Positions 59,707 to 64,000 of a stretch of 64,000 bases of DNA are shown here, in pieces. The stretch is from Phorcus lineatus. Its lineage: Eukaryota > Mollusca > Gastropoda > Trochida > Trochidae. Within the stretch, counting starts at the first letter, position 1. The number at the start of each line of letters is the position of its first letter. The notes below the pieces were generated by a model. The model did no database searches. It worked only from the letters and a program-made list of their open reading frames with translations, and was not told where the DNA came from. Both the position numbers and the translations under genes were made by a program. The stretch is taken from positions 9,740,001 through 9,804,000 of the forward strand of contig OV121092.1 in NCBI GenBank assembly GCA_921293015.1. Reading direction: 5' to 3'.

Positions 59707-61490
59707 ATTGATGTCTGTTCCTTGCTTCTGGTAGAATGCAATGAAAGAGTCGGAGTTGACTTTGTCTTTTATAGAAATCTCTCAGCATGAAAGATATGGC
59801 AATAACCTGTGGCACACCTCTATCATAGCGATTATGACTTCATATGGAGATAAATCTTAATCACTGCACTTTTTCCAAAATGCAGCGTTCTTCTTTTTCA
59901 GACATGATGTTTCCTAATTAAATGACTCCATGCTGTGATCTCACATGAGTCGAGACAGAATGTCTTTCATCATTCTTACGCTAGAAACACTCACATTGGC
60001 CATTGAGGCCAGGGGGTATGGGTATTATTTTTTTCGTTTAAGTGTTTAAAGTTACAGAATATTTCTTTCCAAGTGTAGCGAAACTATTAACAAAAAAACG
60101 TATGTCAAAATCAAATATTACAATCGATTTCTGATTTGAAACTGTCAAATTTCTTTTCAGATCAATGTCAGATGCCAGTTGATAGTATGGACATGACACT
60201 GATACTTTTTGACAAATCAAAGAGTACACAAACTTTGTAAAATCACTATGGTCATATGACTTCCGCACTTTTTTTTTAACACATCATTTATGGTTTTCTA
60301 ATTGTAAATTAACAGGGGCTCGTTTTGTTTTATGAGCACCAAATGCGTCACCATCTATCAAAGTAAAGAGCGTCTGATGTAGGTTTATTGATGAAATGCT
60401 AGGAATAGATTGATAAATGCATGCTTTGTTTAGGAATTCTACTGCAGATATAATATTCAATGTCCTTGTATTATAAAGGGTTAGGAATGGATTGGTTGTT
60501 TGTGGAATGGGCTTGGTAAGGTCAAAGTAGACTTCTTGAAGAACTTTAATACTGCCTTGCTAGTCCAAGTTAAACAGGACTTTTACATACAGACCACATG
60601 TTAGTTTTCATTATTTGTCATTTCACCATTTGAGTGTGACTCATTAATCACTTTGGCTGTGATTGTTCAAGACTGAAGGGAAACGTGGCTTTGCTAGTTT
60701 CTTTACAACCAGAGACAGACCACTGACGCAACAGAGGAACATTTGGCACGAATGCGAAGCCAGTGTGACGTCACCTCAAATATTGCAATTTCCTTGTTGC
60801 ATATTTTTTTCTTCAACAAACCGTCTTGATTTAGTAACACTTATCATGGTCGACAAAGGCTGTATTTTAATGAGGAACGTATTTGATTTTGACTCTTTTA
60901 GCATACGCGGCACATTACTGAAGTAGTTGAAAAGTATGCAATGGCGTTGGATCCTTTTAAAGTGAAAATAGTTCTTCATGGCACTGATATCAACAGTAGG
61001 TAAGTTTTCAAACCCGACACTGAAAGTGTGCACACTTAAAACAGTTTAGATAATGCAACATAGACTTGGAATGAAATTTCTTTTCTTAGTTTTCATTTCA
61101 GTAAATCAAATCTTCTATCAAACCTGTTTCTTAGATTTATGCCAATTGTGTTATTTAGATTTGTTGGTTCATTTGGTGAAACATAATCGTGGTTGACTAG
61201 AAAGACATCATAAGGGAGGTATTCAAAGTTCAAATTTACAGCTTGATTTCTTTTCTGAGATGATGCAAAACCACCCTTGACATGATGATTCATTTGAGTA
61301 AACCTACAGTTTTCAGCGTGAATCTTGAATTGGTCACTGGATATAGCATGTTTTTGTCTTTTCTATGATTTGGCTTTTCTCAGTTTGAGGAGCAACTCAC
61401 CTATTTTCTTCAAAGTGAGTATCAGTGATAATTCAAAACATACAAATATCTAGTTTGCAACGGTCATTTTATTCAAATAGCTGTTTGTTT

Positions 61491-61545
61491 CACTTTATCT
61501 TGACTGTCTGACAGAAAACATTCAATCTGCTTTGTTGACAGGGGA
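61491..61545. other. Subfamily A sequence patch inside a B unit
   Basis: The stretch reads CACTTTATC, CTGACAGAAAACATTC and CTTTGTTGACAGGGG like genes 7-9, whereas neighbouring B units read GACTTTATC, CTGTCAGAAAAGATAC and CTGTGCCGACAGGG. Flanking sequence on both sides is of B type, so this looks like a short gene-conversion tract. Confidence 0.65.
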
Positions 61546-61559
61546 AAGTTTATTCACTT

Positions 61560-61910
61560 TCATCCGTGGTGACCCTTTCCTCCTTTACCCCCGTGGCCCT
61601 TTCCACCATGTCCTTTGCCTCCACCGTGACCTTTGCCTCCACCACGTCCTTTTCCTCCACCACGACCTTTTCCCCCTCCACGGCCCTTGCCTCCTCCTCC
61701 TCTTCCGCCGTGTCCAGCCATGGTAGTCCCAAATACGGCAGCAAGAACTGTAAGAGAAATTTCATGAGTAAGTGAAAATGAGTAAAATCGTTGAGATATT
61801 GTTGTACAAATCAAAATGTCATATACACATCTGATAAAAGAAAATTGGACCCAAACATGTCCAATACACAAACCTGCTAAAACAAGAAGGGTGATGGTGA
61901 AAATCTGCAT
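61560..61910 (-). CDS. Gly-rich cationic secreted peptide, gene 29
   Basis: Exons 61874-61910 and 61560-61747. Standard peptide. The 3' UTR is a mosaic: the proximal AATAAA is of B type, but the next 55 bases or so are of A type. Confidence 0.85.
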   Translation of the reverse strand: MQIFTITLLVLAGLCIGHVWVQFSFIRCVYDILICTTISQRFYSFSLTHEISLTVLAAVFGTTMAGHGGRGGGGKGRGGGKGRGGGKGRGGGKGHGGGKGHGGKGHGGKGGKGHHG

Positions 61911-63763
61911 ATTGATGTCTGTTCCTTGCTTCTGGTAGACTGCAATGAAAGAGTCGGAGTTGACTTTGTCTTTTATAGAAATCTCTCAGCATGAAAGATA
62001 TGGCAATAACCTGTGGCACACCTCTATCATAGCGATTATGACTTCATATGGAGATATATCTTAATCACTGCACTTTTTCCCAAATGCAGCGTTCTTCTTC
62101 TTCAGACATGATGTTTCCTAATTAAATGACTCCATGCTGTGATCTCACATGAGTCGAGACAGAATGTCTTTCATCATTCTTACGCTAGAAACACTCACAT
62201 TGGTCATTGAGGCCAGGGGGTAGGGGTATTATCTTTTCGTTTAAATGTTTAAAGTTACAGAATATCTCTTTCCAAGTTCAGCGAAACTATTAACAAAAAA
62301 ACGTATGTCAAAATTAAATATTACAATCGATTTCTGATTTGAAACTGTCAAATTTCTTTTCATCTTTTCAGATCAATGTCAGATGCCAGTTGATAGTATG
62401 GACATGACACTGATACTTTTTGACAAATCAAAGAGTACACAAACATTATAAAATCACTATGGTCATATGACTTCCGCACCTTTTTTTTAACACATCATTT
62501 ATGGTTTTCTAATTGTAAATTAACAGGGGCTCGTTTTGTTTTATTAGCGCCAAATGCGTCACCATCTATCAAAGTAAAGAGCGTCTGATGTAGGTTTCTT
62601 GATGAAATGCTAGGAATAGATTGATAAATGCATGCTTTGTTTAGGAATTCTACTGCAGATATAATATTCAATGTCCTTGTATTATAAAGGGTTAGGAATG
62701 GATTGGTTGTTTGTGAAATGGGCTTGGTAAGGTCAAAGTAGACTTCTTGAAGAACTTTAATACTGCCTTGCTAGTCCAAGTTAAACAGGACTTTTACATA
62801 CAGACCACATGTTAGTTTTCATTATTTGTCATTTCACCATTTGAGTGTGACTCATTAATCACTTTGGCTGTGATTGTTCAAGACTGAAGGGAAACGTGGC
62901 TTTGCTAGTTTCTTTACAACCAGAGACAGACCACTGACGCAACAGAGGAAGATTTGGCACGAATGCGAAGCCAGTGTGACGTCACCTCAAATATTGCAAT
63001 TTCCTTGTTGCATATTTTTTTCTTCAACAAACCGTCTTGATTTAGTAACACTTATCATGGTCGACAAAGGCTGTATTTTAATGAGGAACGTATTTGATTT
63101 TGACTCTTTTAGCATACGCGGCACATTACTGAAGTAGTTGAAAAGTATGCAATGGCGTTGGATCCTTTTAAAGTGAAAATAGTTCTTCATGGCACTGATA
63201 TCAACAGTAGGTAAGTTTTCAAACCCGACACTGAAAGTGTGCACACCTAAAACAGTTTAGATAATGCAACATAGACTTGGAATGAAATTTCTTTTCTTAG
63301 TTTTCATTTCAGTAAATGGCGATCAAACCTGTTTCTTAGATTTATGCCAATTGTGTTATTTAGATTTGTTGGTTCATTTGGTGAAACATAATCGTGGTTG
63401 AGTAGAAAGACATCATAAGGGAGGTATTCAAAGTTCAAATTTACAGCTTGATTTCTTTTCTGAGATGATGCAAAACCACCCTTGACATGATGATTCATTT
63501 GAGTAAACCTACAGTTTTCAGCGTGAATCTTGAATTGGTCACTGGATATAGCATGTTTTTGTCTTTTCTATGATTTGGCTTTTCTCAGTTTGAGGAGCAA
63601 CTCACCTATTTTCTTCAAAGTGAGTATCAGTGATAATTCAAAACATACAAATATCTAGTTTGCAACGGTCATTTTATTCAAATAGCTGTTTGTTTGACTT
63701 TATCTTGACTGTCTGTCAGAAAAGATACAATCCGTTCTGCCGACAGGGAAAGTTTATTCACTT

Positions 63764-63951
63764 TCATCCGTGGTGACCCTTTCCTCCTTTACCCCCGTGG
63801 CCCTTTCCACCATGTCCTTTGCCTCCACCGTGACCTTTGCCTCCACCACGTCCTTTTCCTCCACCACGACCTTTTCCCCCTCCACGGCCCTTGCCTCCTC
63901 CTCCTCTTCCGCCGTGTCCAGCCATGGTAGTCCCAAATACGGCAGCAAGAA
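63764..63951 (-). CDS. Gly-rich cationic secreted peptide, gene 30 (partial, exon 2 only in window)
   Basis: Exon 2 is complete and standard. The acceptor lies at 63952-63953. Exon 1 and the promoter would lie just beyond the right edge of the window, with the ATG expected near 64,114. The array therefore continues. Confidence 0.85.
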
Positions 63952-64000
63952 CTGTAAGAGAAATTTCATGAGTAAGTGAAAATAAGTAAAATCGTTGAGA

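Larger units (their letters stand above)
1..64000. repeat. Tandem array of about 2.19-kb gene-bearing units
   Basis: Start codons of successive peptide genes are spaced 2195, 2194, 2194, 2194, 2025, 2213, 2205, 2170, 2187, 2187, 2186, 2187, 2186, 3045, 1427, 2194, 2195, 2195, 2196, 2195, 2195, 2196, 2196, 2196, 2203, 2196, 2203 and 2204 bases, all in the same orientation. Each unit reads, left to right: minus-strand peptide gene, spacer of about 0.8 kb, plus-strand bZIP-site cluster, plus-strand exon with a splice donor, then spacer up to the 3' end of the next peptide gene. Units differ by scattered substitutions and small indels. The main exceptions are a 170-bp deletion near 9.66 kb, an insert at 29.25-30.14 kb and a deletion of about 768 bp at 33.21 kb. 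Neither array end is clearly visible. This is a protein-coding tandem repeat rather than a simple satellite. Confidence 0.97.
30140..64000. repeat. Array subfamily B (genes 15-30)
   Basis: These units share 'agatcaatgtcagatgcc', usually 'ttcagcgaaact', a serine-to-proline change in the captured plus-strand exon (TCT to CCT), a synonymous change in exon 1 of the peptide gene, and 'gacagggaaagtttattcac' just past the stop codon. Spacing is mostly 2195-2196 bases. The change from A to B falls exactly at the insert, so the insert sits at, or created, the subfamily border. Confidence 0.85.

Noticed and set aside
1-64000. Centromeric or simple satellite, rDNA-type array, or CRISPR array
   Set aside because: The unit is 2.2 kb and carries an intact spliced gene with promoter and poly(A) signal. 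There is no rRNA-like sequence and no short spacer/repeat pattern.

Overview
This window is a eukaryotic, almost certainly animal, tandem gene array. The evidence for an animal is a small GT-AG intron, a TATA box with an initiator, AATAAA poly(A) signals, a signal-peptide gene split by an intron, and AT-rich spacers. I see no bacterial-type operons, rRNA, tRNA or CRISPR. The species cannot be named from the sequence; an invertebrate is my guess.

Layout: the whole 64 kb is one head-to-tail array of a unit of about 2.19 kb, repeated about 29 times and interrupted once. Each unit carries on the minus strand a two-exon gene for a 74-residue secreted peptide. This has a signal peptide of about 23 residues followed by about 51 residues made only of Gly, Lys, Arg and His (33 Gly, 8 Lys, 4 Arg, 6 His, no acidic residue). 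There are 28 complete gene copies, one copy cut by the right edge of the window, and one orphan exon 1 in a truncated unit at 33.2 kb. The copies encode nearly the same peptide, so the array looks like gene-dosage amplification kept uniform by unequal exchange and gene conversion.

About 1 kb upstream of each peptide gene, on the plus strand, lies a cluster of bZIP-type sites (AP-1, CRE, CRE/C-EBP hybrid, C/EBP). It is followed by what looks like a captured first coding exon with a consensus GTAAGT donor. Its 19 complete codons resemble the start of a PB1 domain of the p62/SQSTM1 or NBR1 kind (tentative). The rest of that gene is not in the unit and, if the reading is right, should lie beyond the right end of the array.

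Regions: 1-29,248 is subfamily A (genes 1-14). 29,249-30,139 is a unique insert of about 0.9 kb, probably a mobile-element remnant with TTAA at its right end. 30,140-64,000 is subfamily B (genes 15-30), set apart by fixed differences that include a new AATAAA five bases after the stop codon. Within each block there are traces of higher-order duplication: a 4,388-bp dimer near the left end and a 6,586-bp trimer at 35.5-48 kb.

How the parts could work together (inference): many TATA-driven copies give high output of a cationic Gly-rich secreted peptide. The captured exon promoters point at the 3' ends of the neighbouring peptide genes and could make antisense RNA, or serve as a ladder of alternative first exons for a flanking gene.
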